Shown piece by piece: positions 34,052 to 43,342 of a DNA stretch of 64,000 nt; position 1 is the first letter of the stretch; the number at the start of each line of letters is the position of its first letter. Both the position numbers and the translations under genes were made by a program. This DNA comes from Leptospira sp. (lineage in GTDB: Bacteria > Spirochaetota > Leptospiria > Leptospirales > Leptospiraceae), in contig JAPZTS010000013.1 of NCBI GenBank assembly GCA_027533185.1, positions 1-64,000 of the forward strand. The letters run 5' to 3'. The notes beneath the pieces were generated by a model. The model was given only the letters and a program-made list of their open reading frames with translations, was not told the DNA's origin and did no database searches.

Positions 34052-35445
34052 TGACTAAACGATTTCTTTTTTGTTACTTATTCTGCTTCGCATCAACTCT
34101 GTTTAGCGAAGAAGTCGTTACAACTAAAAAAGAGGAACCAGACGGATACTACGGGTTGAAGTTGGGTGCTATCGTCACTCCGACCTTTAGCTACCGCATT
34201 CGGGACAAAGCATCTGGAACAACAGATCTATCTCCTTCTGACAGGTCAGGATTTTCTCTTCCTTGGACCTTGTTCTTTGTTTCCAAAGAATGGCAAGAAA
34301 CAGGAGTCAAAGTTGAATTCTGGGGAGAGATACTCCGTGGAGATGCAATCAGCCAAAATACAAGTACAGATGGGGGAAATAGGTCCAACCCCTATCTATT
34401 TGCGATCCGAAGAGCGAATGTATCTAAAACTTGGAACCTAAGTTCCACAAAACACACGCTTCAATTTGGAATGTTTGAACTTCCTCATATGTTTTCTGTT
34501 TGGTCGGGATATTATGACTGGCGATATATCGACAGAAGTCCACTTGAGTCCTTAGGTTTTGCAAAAGACCCTGTTGACCTTGGTTTAAATTACGTTGGGA
34601 GCTGGAAATCCCTTTCGCTTCAGCTAGCAACCGTAAATGGAGAAGGTTATCGTAGCGTACAAAATGTATCTGGAACTGGTTTTGATGGGATTGTCAAACT
34701 CAGTTGGGAAGAAAAATGGACTGATTCTTTTAAAACAGGACTCCACCTTCTCGGCCGGAGGGCCAATGCATTTGGGAACGCCGGAGATGAATGTCGAGAA
34801 GGAAAGACCAATTGCCTCCCAAGTGACAGCGATCCAAACACTCGTAAAAAAGGATCTCTTTCCCTTTCCATGGAAAATGTTTGGGCTCTTGAAGCGAATG
34901 TTATATACCGCGAATATGTCAATTTTGGAATCGGTGGCCTTGCTAAGAAACAACTGGGTGGTGAAATTCGGGATCTGAACCAACCGTTTGCATTTGCTGA
35001 AAAAATTCCTGAAAGAATAGGGCGTGGTGGCTATCTTTGGTTGGGACTAGGGAACAAAACCTTGCGACTAGTCTTTCGTGGAGAAGTGGGAACAGGCGGT
35101 CCAACACCTGGTGTCAGAGCAACAGAAACTACGGAACAGGAACCATGGGTTCGATTTAAGGATCCGAGGTTTACGGATATATATTCTGACAAGTCGTACT
35201 ATGTCCAAAGGCAGGTTTTTGGAGAATGGTTCGCTATTGGTGATACAAGGCTCGCGATTGGCTACAGCGAAACCCTTTCTTATGATAGAAGAGGTGAACC
35301 AAACAAATGGTATGTAGACAGTATTGGGGAAGTCAGAAATCGTGTTCAGTACGAAGCAGAAATCCAATCGCCGACTCAAAATCCCATTTCTGTATATGGG
35401 CGTTTGGATCGAAATTTGATATTCAAAGCGACTACAGTGTTTTAA
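34051..35445 (+). CDS. Outer-membrane beta-barrel (porin-like) protein
   Basis: A 464-residue exported protein starting with a GTG that overlaps the FecR stop. The signal peptide (VTKRFLFCYLFCFAS) ends near residue 20. The rest shows barrel-like alternation and aromatic girdles (for example WNLSSTKHTLQFGMFELPHM and LAIGYSETLSYD). The Leptospira OmpL47/porin group has similar length, but I do not assign a named family. Charged loops such as GDECREGKTNCLPSDSD may face outside. It lies between the CxxCH protein and the DsbD-like reductase, which suggests a role in envelope electron or metal traffic. Confidence 0.65.
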   Translation: MTKRFLFCYLFCFASTLFSEEVVTTKKEEPDGYYGLKLGAIVTPTFSYRIRDKASGTTDLSPSDRSGFSLPWTLFFVSKEWQETGVKVEFWGEILRGDAISQNTSTDGGNRSNPYLFAIRRANVSKTWNLSSTKHTLQFGMFELPHMFSVWSGYYDWRYIDRSPLESLGFAKDPVDLGLNYVGSWKSLSLQLATVNGEGYRSVQNVSGTGFDGIVKLSWEEKWTDSFKTGLHLLGRRANAFGNAGDECREGKTNCLPSDSDPNTRKKGSLSLSMENVWALEANVIYREYVNFGIGGLAKKQLGGEIRDLNQPFAFAEKIPERIGRGGYLWLGLGNKTLRLVFRGEVGTGGPTPGVRATETTEQEPWVRFKDPRFTDIYSDKSYYVQRQVFGEWFAIGDTRLAIGYSETLSYDRRGEPNKWYVDSIGEVRNRVQYEAEIQSPTQNPISVYGRLDRNLIFKATTVF

Positions 35446-35451
35446 CTCTTT

Positions 35452-36765
35452 ATGTTTTCGGAACTTCAGTTTTTTATCGAACAGCAGATATTAGGTGGTG
35501 GATTGGGGTTTGTATCTCTAATCTTTTTGTTTGTTGGGGGATTTTTGGCAAGCCTCCTTCCTTGTGTATATCCTCTCTATCCAATTACTGCAGGCATATT
35601 AAGCAAAAGAACAGATCAATCTTCTCAAAAAAAGTGGAGCCACCCGCTCGTATATTATATGGGACTCTCTTCGACGTATTTTGGATTTGGTTTGGTTGCA
35701 GGTTTTACTGGCGGTGCGTTTAATACATTTTTAAGGTATCCTGAAACAAATTTATTCTTTTCCTATCTATTGTTTATACTCGCTTTAACTTCAGCGGAAC
35801 TGCTTATTATTCCCGTATTTTCGGGAAATCAATTTTCTTCATCAAAATCGAGTTATACGAATAGTTTTTTATTAGGCGTAGGAGCAGGACTATTGTCCTC
35901 GCCTTGTGTTGGCCCAGTCGTTGTAACCGTCCTTGTCCAGCTGATTTCAAATCAAGCAGAAGGTATTCAAATTATTTCCATACTTAGCTCATCCATAAAA
36001 ATGTTCTTTTTTGGATTGGGATTGGGTTTACCATTCCTTCTGATTGGAGTGTTTGGTTTCGCTTTACCGAAGTCAGGCAAATGGATGAAGATCATCCAAT
36101 TTTTTTTGTCTTTGCTTATTTTATACTTTTCGTTTTCCTACTTGGAGAAAGCTACAAATATCTGGGGTATCGACAGCGCTTTTTCTATTTTGTATTTTTT
36201 TCTTTGGTGTTTTGTGTTATATTTATTCTATTTAAAAACCAATTCAGAGAACTATCCCCACCAAAGAATCAAGTCGGCACTACTCAATACAACTCTGTTT
36301 TTTCTATTCGCATTATTTTTGTTACATCTAAATTCGGAAAACAAACGAAATTCAGCAAAATCTGAATCTTTGGAGAGTATTTCAAATTTTGAAAAGGAGA
36401 TACATGGTAACCTAATATGGTATCGCAACGAAGCGGATGTTTGGCGGATGGCAAAACAGTCTGGGTTACCTGTTTTTGTAGATTTTTATGCGGATTGGTG
36501 CACCAATTGCAAAGAGTTTCAAAAACTTACACAAAAAGATTCTCGATTGAATGTAACTCTCAAAGACCAGGCGATCCTTTGGAAGGTATATGATACCGAT
36601 CCAATTTTTGAAACCTTTCAGGAAAATCCAACATACATAGAACTAAAAATAGGCCTTCCCTTCTTTTTGGTATTAAGCTCCGATGGCCGCTTTGTTTATA
36701 AATCCAATGATTATTTAGATTCGAAGGGTATGATCGATGCCATTCTAAAATCAAAACAGAATTAG
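35452..36765 (+). CDS. DsbD-like thiol:disulfide reductase lacking the alpha domain
   Basis: A 437-residue membrane protein with eight or so hydrophobic helices. The CcdA-like core has the redox cysteines in LLPCVYPLYPIT (about residue 37) and SSPCVGPVV (about 157), each in a P-rich helix. A C-terminal periplasmic thioredoxin-like domain (about 330-437) has WCTNC. It lacks the N-terminal DsbD-alpha domain of Escherichia coli, so it is the short CcdA-thioredoxin form. It carries electrons from cytoplasmic thioredoxin to the periplasm, for example to reduce CxxCH cysteines before haem is attached. It is the last gene of this operon. Confidence 0.9.
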   Translation: MFSELQFFIEQQILGGGLGFVSLIFLFVGGFLASLLPCVYPLYPITAGILSKRTDQSSQKKWSHPLVYYMGLSSTYFGFGLVAGFTGGAFNTFLRYPETNLFFSYLLFILALTSAELLIIPVFSGNQFSSSKSSYTNSFLLGVGAGLLSSPCVGPVVVTVLVQLISNQAEGIQIISILSSSIKMFFFGLGLGLPFLLIGVFGFALPKSGKWMKIIQFFLSLLILYFSFSYLEKATNIWGIDSAFSILYFFLWCFVLYLFYLKTNSENYPHQRIKSALLNTTLFFLFALFLLHLNSENKRNSAKSESLESISNFEKEIHGNLIWYRNEADVWRMAKQSGLPVFVDFYADWCTNCKEFQKLTQKDSRLNVTLKDQAILWKVYDTDPIFETFQENPTYIELKIGLPFFLVLSSDGRFVYKSNDYLDSKGMIDAILKSKQN

Positions 36766-36794
36766 AGTTTCACCACAATTGAAAATGTTTAGAT

Positions 36795-37742
36795 TTAGCT
36801 CAGCTTTGGTAAACCTTTCAAAGTCTGTAGGTATTCTTCTGCAATCTGTTTTACAATCTCGCCTGCAGGTTTAACTTCTTCTATCTGTGCAACACCCTGA
36901 CCCGCAGACCAGATGTCTCTCCATCGTTTGTACTCCTGTTCGACCGCGTGTTCGCCACCTGCATGACCAGCTGCAATTTTTTTAGGTCCATCTTCCAAAA
37001 TTTCTGGAGACCTTTGAACAGATTTGGAGAGCCAATTGGCAGGAATTCCTGAAATTTTTTCAGTATAGATGATTTCGTCTGGAGATGAGTCAATTAACAT
37101 TTGTTTGTATTCATTTTGGGCCCTGGATTCAGGAGTTGCAATAAATTTTGTTCCTATATACACTGCATCGGCACCGAGTGCAAGGGCCGCGGCCATTTGC
37201 GATCCAGAAGAAATGGCACCTGCGGCAATCACTGGAAGTCCCACTTCTTTTTTTAGATAGGGGATCAAAGCAAATGGATTGATATTACCCGCGTGACCAC
37301 CTGCTCCTTGTGATACGGCAATTAAGGCATCTGCTCCTGATTTTGCAACAAGCTGTGCATGTTTCAAAGTTGTGACATCACAAAAAAGGGTAGACCCGTT
37401 TGCTTTGATTTCTTTCGCGATGGTACGAGGAGTACCTAGGCTAGTTATGATTAATTCGACTTTCATCTCCATAACTATCTCAAACTGTTTTGCCCAATTT
37501 GGATTGTGTTCTTTGTGGAGAATTAAGTTAACACCTATGGGCTTTTTTGTTTTGGATCGGATTTCTTTGAGCCCTTCTCTTAACTGTTCAGGAGTTCGGT
37601 AGTTTAAGGAAGGAAAACAGCCAATTCCACCTGCCTCCGAAACGGCAACGACTAACTCTGGGTAAGAGACTAAAAACATGGGTGCCGCAATAATAGGTAA
37701 ATCAATATTTAACTTTTCAGTAATTGCTGTCTTAATTTTCAT
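36795..37742 (-). CDS. Nitronate monooxygenase-like flavoprotein
   Basis: A 315-residue FMN-dependent TIM-barrel of the 2-nitropropane dioxygenase/NMO family. Typical motifs are the N-terminal PIIAAPMFLVSYPEL, SQGAGGHAGN (about residues 143-152, phosphate and FMN region) and VIAAGAISSGSQMAAALALGADAVYIGTKF. NMO oxidises alkyl nitronates; related enzymes act on enoyl-ACP (FabK-like), so the name is provisional. It is on the minus strand 10 nt after a small secreted-protein gene and is not obviously linked to the DsbD operon. Confidence 0.85.
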   Translation of the reverse strand: MKIKTAITEKLNIDLPIIAAPMFLVSYPELVVAVSEAGGIGCFPSLNYRTPEQLREGLKEIRSKTKKPIGVNLILHKEHNPNWAKQFEIVMEMKVELIITSLGTPRTIAKEIKANGSTLFCDVTTLKHAQLVAKSGADALIAVSQGAGGHAGNINPFALIPYLKKEVGLPVIAAGAISSGSQMAAALALGADAVYIGTKFIATPESRAQNEYKQMLIDSSPDEIIYTEKISGIPANWLSKSVQRSPEILEDGPKKIAAGHAGGEHAVEQEYKRWRDIWSAGQGVAQIEEVKPAGEIVKQIAEEYLQTLKGLPKLS

Positions 37743-37751
37743 AAAAAATCC

Positions 37752-38048
37752 TCATTGTGGGTTCGGTTTTGGATTGAGGTTTGGAAGATCTGCTGGGTAA
37801 TTCCCAGATCTCGGTATGCAGCTCATTGCAAAACCTTGAATGATGTAGCAAATGGAATCTTTAGAGATGCACTTAATGGATTTATTGTATTCCAGTCCGT
37901 CAATTTCAGTGGGTATGGAGTAACATTCTAATTTGTCTTCCACAAACACCTCTTTTGGGGTTTTGTTATCTTGAGCAAAAACGCCGCGATGAGACAAAAT
38001 ACTAATTGTAAAAAATGAAAAAAAGAATAGGAATCGGAATCGATTCAT
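37752..38048 (-). CDS. Small secreted protein of unknown function
   Basis: A 98-residue protein with a signal peptide (FRFLFFFSFFTISILS, cleavage near VFAQD). The mature part has five cysteines (LECYS, IKCIS, SICYII, MSCIP), at least some of which could form disulfides, and a Pro/Asn-rich tail. I know no family for it. It ends 10 nt before the NMO-like gene, so the two may be co-transcribed. The start overlaps the divergent SpoIIE phosphatase region if that gene begins at 38015, but not if it starts at 38111. Confidence 0.55.
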   Translation of the reverse strand: MNRFRFLFFFSFFTISILSHRGVFAQDNKTPKEVFVEDKLECYSIPTEIDGLEYNKSIKCISKDSICYIIQGFAMSCIPRSGNYPADLPNLNPKPNPQ

Positions 38049-38110
38049 TTATATTGTTCCTGCTCTCCCATTGGGAACCCAATTTGAAAGAAGTCAAACC
38101 TTATACCGAA

Positions 38111-40063
38111 ATGAAAATAGGAAGAAGCCTATCCAAATCCATTTTTCCGCCTTGTTCTATACTCTTTATTTTTCTCTTCTTCTTTTCCTGCTCAAACGAA
38201 TTCATTCAAATTTCTCCCAACAATTGGTCCGAATCTGTTTTTGATTTGAATCGTAGTTACCTTTTTGTTGATAAAAATGAAGTTATCGATTTTGAAAAAA
38301 TAAAATCCATTCCCGCGGAAGAATGGCAGACTTTTGAATTAAAAACTTTAGGTTTTGCGAGGAACGAAGGAAAAGCTCTCTGGGTAAGATTTAAACCCAC
38401 CGTTGCGGAGAAGCTTCGCAGTCCCGTTCTCTACACTGAAATTGCTTTGGAAGAATTTGAAGTTTATCAGAATGGTGAAAAGATTTATGATTTTTATCAA
38501 TCAGACTATGTATTCCCACACATTATCTCCTTAAAATCTTCAAATTCCGAAATTTACATTCGTTTTTTTTCGCATTACAAAGGTTTTGTTGGAATGGATC
38601 GAAAAGTAGAAATCAAAGATCATAGCGATGCTTTGATCCAACTTTTCACTGACAACTTTGCAGAAACATTCTTAGCGCCCGTTTTATTGGTTTTAAGTTT
38701 TATTTTCTCGGGTTTTTACCTTCTACGAAAACGCGAAAAGATTTTTTTATACTTCGCTATCCTTCTAGTGTCAGCATCATTTATTCAAGGTTTAAATGGA
38801 TTTGTAGGATTTTCTTTAAAAGAATATTCATATATTTTAATTCCTTTGCTTTATATAAATTTCGCATTGTTTCCTTTTTTTATTCTTTTGTTTTTGAATC
38901 AAATTTTTCCTCCATTTTTTAAAAGTTTATTTAGAATACTCAGCGTAACTCATTTGTTGATTTTTGTCATTTCTATTATTAAAAATATGGAAACCGAAAT
39001 TTCCTTTTTGAATAGTGAATATGATTATAATTGGCTATTGATATTGGAAGCTGGAATAACCATATTATCATCCATCTACGTTCTGTTTAGAGGAGAAAGA
39101 CAACTTAGATTGGTAACTATAGGTATTTTTTGTTTGGTTCTGGCTGGAACACATGATACAATGGTCGACCAAGAAATTTTACCATATAAGATTAGAATTT
39201 TAAGCGTTGGTTTTTGGACAATGATTGGACTTTTTGCAATTTTTGTCTTCAGACATTATTCAAAAATTTTAACTTATATCAACAAAGTAAATCTGGAGCT
39301 AAGTGAGAAGAACAAAGAATTAGAGCGACTTATTGTGATTGATAAGGATTTAACCCTGGCAAAGGCACTTCAGTCCTCTTTACTTTCAACTAAATTCAAA
39401 GAAGATGAGAAGATACGAGTGATTGGATTTTCGCAAACCTTAGAATCCGTTGGTGGCGATTATTTTGATCACACAAAAGACACCTTAGGTAACTGGGCTC
39501 TTTTGATGACAGACGTTTCGGGTCATGGTATTTCATCAGCATTAGTTGCAGCTATGTCCAAAATGGCATTTGCCGGCGCTAACGCATATCTACAATTTCC
39601 GTCTCGAGTCTTTCAGTTGATGAACCGGCATTTGGTGGGAAAAACCAAGAATTTATTTATCACAGCATCCTATATTTTTATAGATACCGAATCTAATGAA
39701 CTTTCATTTAGCAATGCGGGACATCCAGGTTTTTTTCTGATTCGACCATTGGAATCCGAAGTCCTAAAATTCAATACAAAAGGAAAACCTTTGGGGCTAT
39801 TTGTTGAAACTGAGTTTTCTGAGCAAACAATTGCAGTGTTTCCTGGAGATCGTATTCTCATGTATACAGATGGAATTTTGGAGCTATTGAATGAAAGCGA
39901 AGAAATGTTTGGTGAAGATCGATTGAAAAAGATTCTTTGGGAGAATCGATTTCAAAATATTCAATCTCTATCTAGTATTCTACAAGATTCCTTTTACCGA
40001 TTTTCCAATGGTTGGAAATTTCAGATGGATGATTTGAGTTACCTTCTTATCGAAATCATCTGA
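38111..40063 (+). CDS. SpoIIE-type phosphatase with 7TM sensor
   Basis: A protein of about 650 residues. A hydrophobic signal segment with a candidate lipobox (FFFSC) is followed by an extracytoplasmic beta domain (about residues 35-200, 7TMR-DISMED2-like), seven membrane helices (about 205-410), a short coiled coil and a PP2C/SpoIIE phosphatase (about 450-650). Metal-binding Asp residues lie in ESVGGDYFDH, LMTDVSGHG and LMYTDGILE. These enzymes dephosphorylate anti-sigma antagonists; a STAS protein is encoded at 60450. The start may be at 38111 or at 38015; neither has a good ribosome site. Confidence 0.85.
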   Translation: MKIGRSLSKSIFPPCSILFIFLFFFSCSNEFIQISPNNWSESVFDLNRSYLFVDKNEVIDFEKIKSIPAEEWQTFELKTLGFARNEGKALWVRFKPTVAEKLRSPVLYTEIALEEFEVYQNGEKIYDFYQSDYVFPHIISLKSSNSEIYIRFFSHYKGFVGMDRKVEIKDHSDALIQLFTDNFAETFLAPVLLVLSFIFSGFYLLRKREKIFLYFAILLVSASFIQGLNGFVGFSLKEYSYILIPLLYINFALFPFFILLFLNQIFPPFFKSLFRILSVTHLLIFVISIIKNMETEISFLNSEYDYNWLLILEAGITILSSIYVLFRGERQLRLVTIGIFCLVLAGTHDTMVDQEILPYKIRILSVGFWTMIGLFAIFVFRHYSKILTYINKVNLELSEKNKELERLIVIDKDLTLAKALQSSLLSTKFKEDEKIRVIGFSQTLESVGGDYFDHTKDTLGNWALLMTDVSGHGISSALVAAMSKMAFAGANAYLQFPSRVFQLMNRHLVGKTKNLFITASYIFIDTESNELSFSNAGHPGFFLIRPLESEVLKFNTKGKPLGLFVETEFSEQTIAVFPGDRILMYTDGILELLNESEEMFGEDRLKKILWENRFQNIQSLSSILQDSFYRFSNGWKFQMDDLSYLLIEII

Positions 40064-40118
40064 GCACTCAGAATAAAATACCATGTCTAATTTAGTTTTT
40101 GAAATTAGTCGAAGGAAT

Positions 40119-41156
40119 CTATAGCTCCGGATTGATAATAAATCGAATGGGATTTCCTTTTTTTTCTTCTAAGGCATGCAGGTATTCGTTTGTATCTTCT
40201 AATTTATGGATACCTGTAATCGATTTCTCTAGGTTTAGTTTATTTGACGTCACCAAATCGATAAGTTCAGGAATAGCTCTTCTGTCGGAACCATAAGATC
40301 CTGTTATGCGAATCTGTCTTTCGATCAAAAAAAAGGGCATTGGAATTTCAAGCTTCAATCTACCAATTCCTACGAGAACAATCCTACCACCACGGTTCAT
40401 TGCTCTTACAGAATTTTCTACATTGGGCATAAAACCAGAAAAATCACAAAGAAGGTCAATTCCTCCGAATTTCTCCTTTAATGTCTTACCAACATTCATA
40501 TTTTTTTCTACGAGGATAACTTCTTCGGCCCCATACATCTTGGCATTTTCTAAAGAACCTTCATCGATATCGATCGCAATAATTTTGCCAGCACCGAGTG
40601 CCTTTGCGATTGCAATTGCATGAATACCAAGTCCGCCACAACCTATGATTGCTACAACTTCACCTGGCTTCAGATCACCTTGGTATTTGATCGCATGGTA
40701 AGGAGTGGAAACAGCATCTGCAAGGATAGCACCTTCAGCAAAGGGAATGGAATCTGGTAAAGAATTCAAATATCTTTCTTCAATTAATAAGTATTCTGCA
40801 AATCCTCCGCGCTGATTGAAACCTAAGACTCCAATTTCTTCACAAAGATTTTCTTTTCCCGACAAACAATGTTTACATTTTCCACAAGAAGTTCCTGCAC
40901 TAACAACGACTCGATCACCAACTTTAAACTTAGTTACCTCTTCACCTATTTCAGTGATAACACCTGATGTCTCATGGCCAGGTACACAAGGTGAGTAGGT
41001 AGCTTTCATTTTCCCATGGAGCACCAAGTGGATATCGGATCCACAAATACCACATGCCTTCACCTTTATCTTGACAGACTTGGGTGGAGTTGGAGGAAGA
41101 TCCAGTTCAACTACTTCAAGGGCGCGTTTGCCTACGGGTAAAATTGCAGCTTTCAT
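40119..41156 (-). CDS. Zinc-dependent alcohol/polyol dehydrogenase
   Basis: A 345-residue medium-chain dehydrogenase. The catalytic zinc site has CGICGSDIH (about residues 36-44) and GHE (about 60-62), and the structural zinc lobe has four Cys in CGKCKHCLSGKENLC (about 93-107). The NAD-binding GCGGLGIHA motif is at about 172-180. It resembles butanediol/sorbitol dehydrogenases; the substrate is open. Its start overlaps the stop of the upstream unknown gene as ATGA. Compare the degenerate relative at 43342, which keeps only the catalytic site. Confidence 0.9.
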   Translation of the reverse strand: MKAAILPVGKRALEVVELDLPPTPPKSVKIKVKACGICGSDIHLVLHGKMKATYSPCVPGHETSGVITEIGEEVTKFKVGDRVVVSAGTSCGKCKHCLSGKENLCEEIGVLGFNQRGGFAEYLLIEERYLNSLPDSIPFAEGAILADAVSTPYHAIKYQGDLKPGEVVAIIGCGGLGIHAIAIAKALGAGKIIAIDIDEGSLENAKMYGAEEVILVEKNMNVGKTLKEKFGGIDLLCDFSGFMPNVENSVRAMNRGGRIVLVGIGRLKLEIPMPFFLIERQIRITGSYGSDRRAIPELIDLVTSNKLNLEKSITGIHKLEDTNEYLHALEEKKGNPIRFIINPEL

Positions 41157-41776
41157 TCCAAAATACCATCCAGTTCGCCAATAATACTTGTCTCTCTGCC
41201 TTCATTCAATAATTCTAAAGTGGATTCAATTGTATCTACGAGATAGTATTTATTATTTTTATAAGAAAGTAACAGTTCTTTAAGAAGGGACTTCTCATCA
41301 TCTGTTAGGCGATTTTCAAAACAAAGTTTCGTTAAAGCCATAACTCCAAATGCGGATTTGAGTTCGTCTGTCAGGTTTACAATTGAAAATAGCTCCTTAA
41401 TATCTAGTTCCGGAAAAGTCGGTAATAGATCGGAGATCAATTCCATTGCTCCAATCGGAATGGGTCTATCGAGGGACTTGACATAGTTGATTAGAACTCG
41501 GTAGCTTTTGCTATCTCCAACATACGATAGGAGATAGACAAAACCAGATAAAAGAACCCGGTGGTAGCCCCAACTCAAACGACCCGAGTCTGCCTCTCGC
41601 ATGACTTGGTAGATTAGGGTCCAAGTGTTTTTGTCGTTTCCCGCTGCAAGTTTCATCAAATCTAACAGTCTAGTTTCCCAAATTGGCTGTTCCGTTTCTG
41701 ATTTGAGAGTGTCGATAGCCTCCGAGGGGGAGGACGGGAGTGGATTACATTTTGGCACGGCTGACTCTCTAGACAT
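41153..41776 (-). CDS. Hypothetical all-helical protein
   Basis: A 207-residue soluble protein with no recognised family. It is predominantly helical, with evenly spaced leucine-rich helices (for example LLDLMKLAAG and KSLLKELLLSY) that recall HEAT-like repeats. There is no signal peptide or zinc motif. It is co-transcribed with the zinc alcohol dehydrogenase through an ATGA overlap, so a link with that enzyme is possible. Its start at 41776 sits near the divergent operon that begins at 41859, leaving about 80 bases as the likely divergent promoter region. Confidence 0.5.
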   Translation of the reverse strand: MSRESAVPKCNPLPSSPSEAIDTLKSETEQPIWETRLLDLMKLAAGNDKNTWTLIYQVMREADSGRLSWGYHRVLLSGFVYLLSYVGDSKSYRVLINYVKSLDRPIPIGAMELISDLLPTFPELDIKELFSIVNLTDELKSAFGVMALTKLCFENRLTDDEKSLLKELLLSYKNNKYYLVDTIESTLELLNEGRETSIIGELDGILE

Positions 41777-41858
41777 AATTCTAAAATATGAGACGAACTT
41801 GTCTTTTCTTTTTTATCATGCTAAGGTTTTTCAGATAAGACCGAAAATAGGTTCATAG

Positions 41859-42677
41859 ATGAATCGACTTTTTGTCACTACCATCCTTCTATTTACAGCC
41901 TTTGGAGATATGTCATCGGACCAATCTAGTTCCAAGGCTACTCAGCTAATTCGAGTTAGTTATGGGTTGAAGGATAATTATGAGTTCTTGAGAATCATGA
42001 ACTCTACTATTAGCAATCGGGGAACAGAAATCCAAAAACAATTCTATAAACGATGTGTGCAACACCATATCGAGGCAGAAATCCTGCATCTACAAATGGA
42101 TTTAGGGCGGTCGTATTCAGAGCTCAGGCGAACTCAAGGTCTTCTGATTTATTTGTACAATAATGTTCTTGAAGATGAAATTGAAGAATTAGAAACAGAA
42201 TTAGGTCGTCTTGCTAGAGTTGCAAACGGAAAGGAAAAAACGGAAACTAAACTCTATTTACGTTTGGGTTATAGAGAAATAGCAGTCGCAAAACAAAAAT
42301 ATATCATAGGAAAAAACATTCGACCTTATTTGTATCTAATGAAACTTCAAGAGCTTTCGTATTCATTGAAGTCTCTCAAACAGGCGGAAAAATACATTGT
42401 GCTTTTGGGACTGCTTCATGAAGGAACTGATGAATTCGATAAAGAACAAAGAAGTTTTATTGGACTAGTAAATGAAGTCAAAAGAATAATTAAAACGGAT
42501 CAGGAGAAATACTTAAGGATGCTCTATGATAGTCATTTTGATTCGTATGGTGCTTTGGATTTTTACCAACAAATCTGGCAAAAACCGGATTTACATGAAT
42601 TGTCTACGGGTATTCCAAATTTTGATCTGGCCTACGTCAGAAATCCAGAAGAAGCAAAGATACCGACATTTAAATAG
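41859..42677 (+). CDS. Hypothetical exported helical protein
   Basis: A 272-residue protein. The first about 18 residues (MNRLFVTTILLFTAFGD) look like a signal peptide or membrane anchor, although the cleavage site is not typical. The rest is almost entirely helical with heptad-like, acidic stretches (EDEIEELETELGRLARV, about residues 105-125). No domain is recognised. It is the first gene of a tight six-gene plus-strand run (rhomboid, ADH-like, AdoHcy hydrolase-like, Nudix and nitrilase-like) and ends 2 nt before the rhomboid gene. That linkage is the only clue to function. Confidence 0.55.
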   Translation: MNRLFVTTILLFTAFGDMSSDQSSSKATQLIRVSYGLKDNYEFLRIMNSTISNRGTEIQKQFYKRCVQHHIEAEILHLQMDLGRSYSELRRTQGLLIYLYNNVLEDEIEELETELGRLARVANGKEKTETKLYLRLGYREIAVAKQKYIIGKNIRPYLYLMKLQELSYSLKSLKQAEKYIVLLGLLHEGTDEFDKEQRSFIGLVNEVKRIIKTDQEKYLRMLYDSHFDSYGALDFYQQIWQKPDLHELSTGIPNFDLAYVRNPEEAKIPTFK

Positions 42678-42679
42678 TT

Positions 42680-43342
42680 ATGCGAAGTTTTATTTGGGAG
42701 TTCCCGCTCACGGCTAGTTTTGCATCCTTTATGTTTTTGCTTTATCCTTTTGTTGGGATTTTTTTTCCTGAATACATCTCAATTTATTTTTTAGCAACAC
42801 CAGGCGAATTTGAGCCTTTGAATTGGATCCTGTCGACGTTTTTTCATGGATCGTTTGCCCATCTTCTCTCCAACCTTTTCTTTTTATTGTTACTAGGTCG
42901 AGTTGTGGAAAACCGAGTTGGAAAATCTCGTTGGTTGCTTTTTTACTTTATGGCTGGCATTATATCAGTCTTAGGTGATTCTTTTGTAAGAGGTTTTTTG
43001 CTTGGTGATCAGACTCCCGTCGTTGGTGCGAGTGGTGCCATATCAGGTCTGGCGTCTGCGGCGACTTTACTCTCACCCTTTCGATTCCCTATTTCAAAAA
43101 ATAAAACGATTCCATTTCCCGTCTTTCTTTTTGGTTGGATGATGGTCTATTCAGACACCAGCAATCTTTTTGCCAGGGATCAAATTGCACATTGGGCACA
43201 TCTTGGTGGTTTTTTTTCCGTATTTCTCACAGGTTATCTCCTCAGCCAAAAAGAAAGAAAGGAGATCCACCAAGGGTTTCTTGTCAACTTTACCTTTTTC
43301 ACCTTGACGGTCATTCTTCTGTTTTTTATCAACAATAGGTAA
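42680..43342 (+). CDS. Rhomboid-family intramembrane serine protease
   Basis: A 220-residue polytopic protein with six predicted helices. The rhomboid dyad is visible: S118 in VVGASGAISG and H174 in HWAHLGG. The supporting H61 and N65 occur in the FAHLLSNLFF segment. It cleaves membrane proteins within or near their transmembrane segments. Its stop overlaps the ATG of the ADH-like gene by 1 nt. The upstream exported protein is a possible substrate, but that is only inferred from the gene order. Confidence 0.85.
   Translation: MRSFIWEFPLTASFASFMFLLYPFVGIFFPEYISIYFLATPGEFEPLNWILSTFFHGSFAHLLSNLFFLLLLGRVVENRVGKSRWLLFYFMAGIISVLGDSFVRGFLLGDQTPVVGASGAISGLASAATLLSPFRFPISKNKTIPFPVFLFGWMMVYSDTSNLFARDQIAHWAHLGGFFSVFLTGYLLSQKERKEIHQGFLVNFTFFTLTVILLFFINNR

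Noticed and set aside
40087..40108. CTAATTT/AAATTAG hairpin between the SpoIIE and alcohol dehydrogenase genes
   Set aside because: The stem is short and AT-rich with no T run, so it is unlikely to be a terminator.
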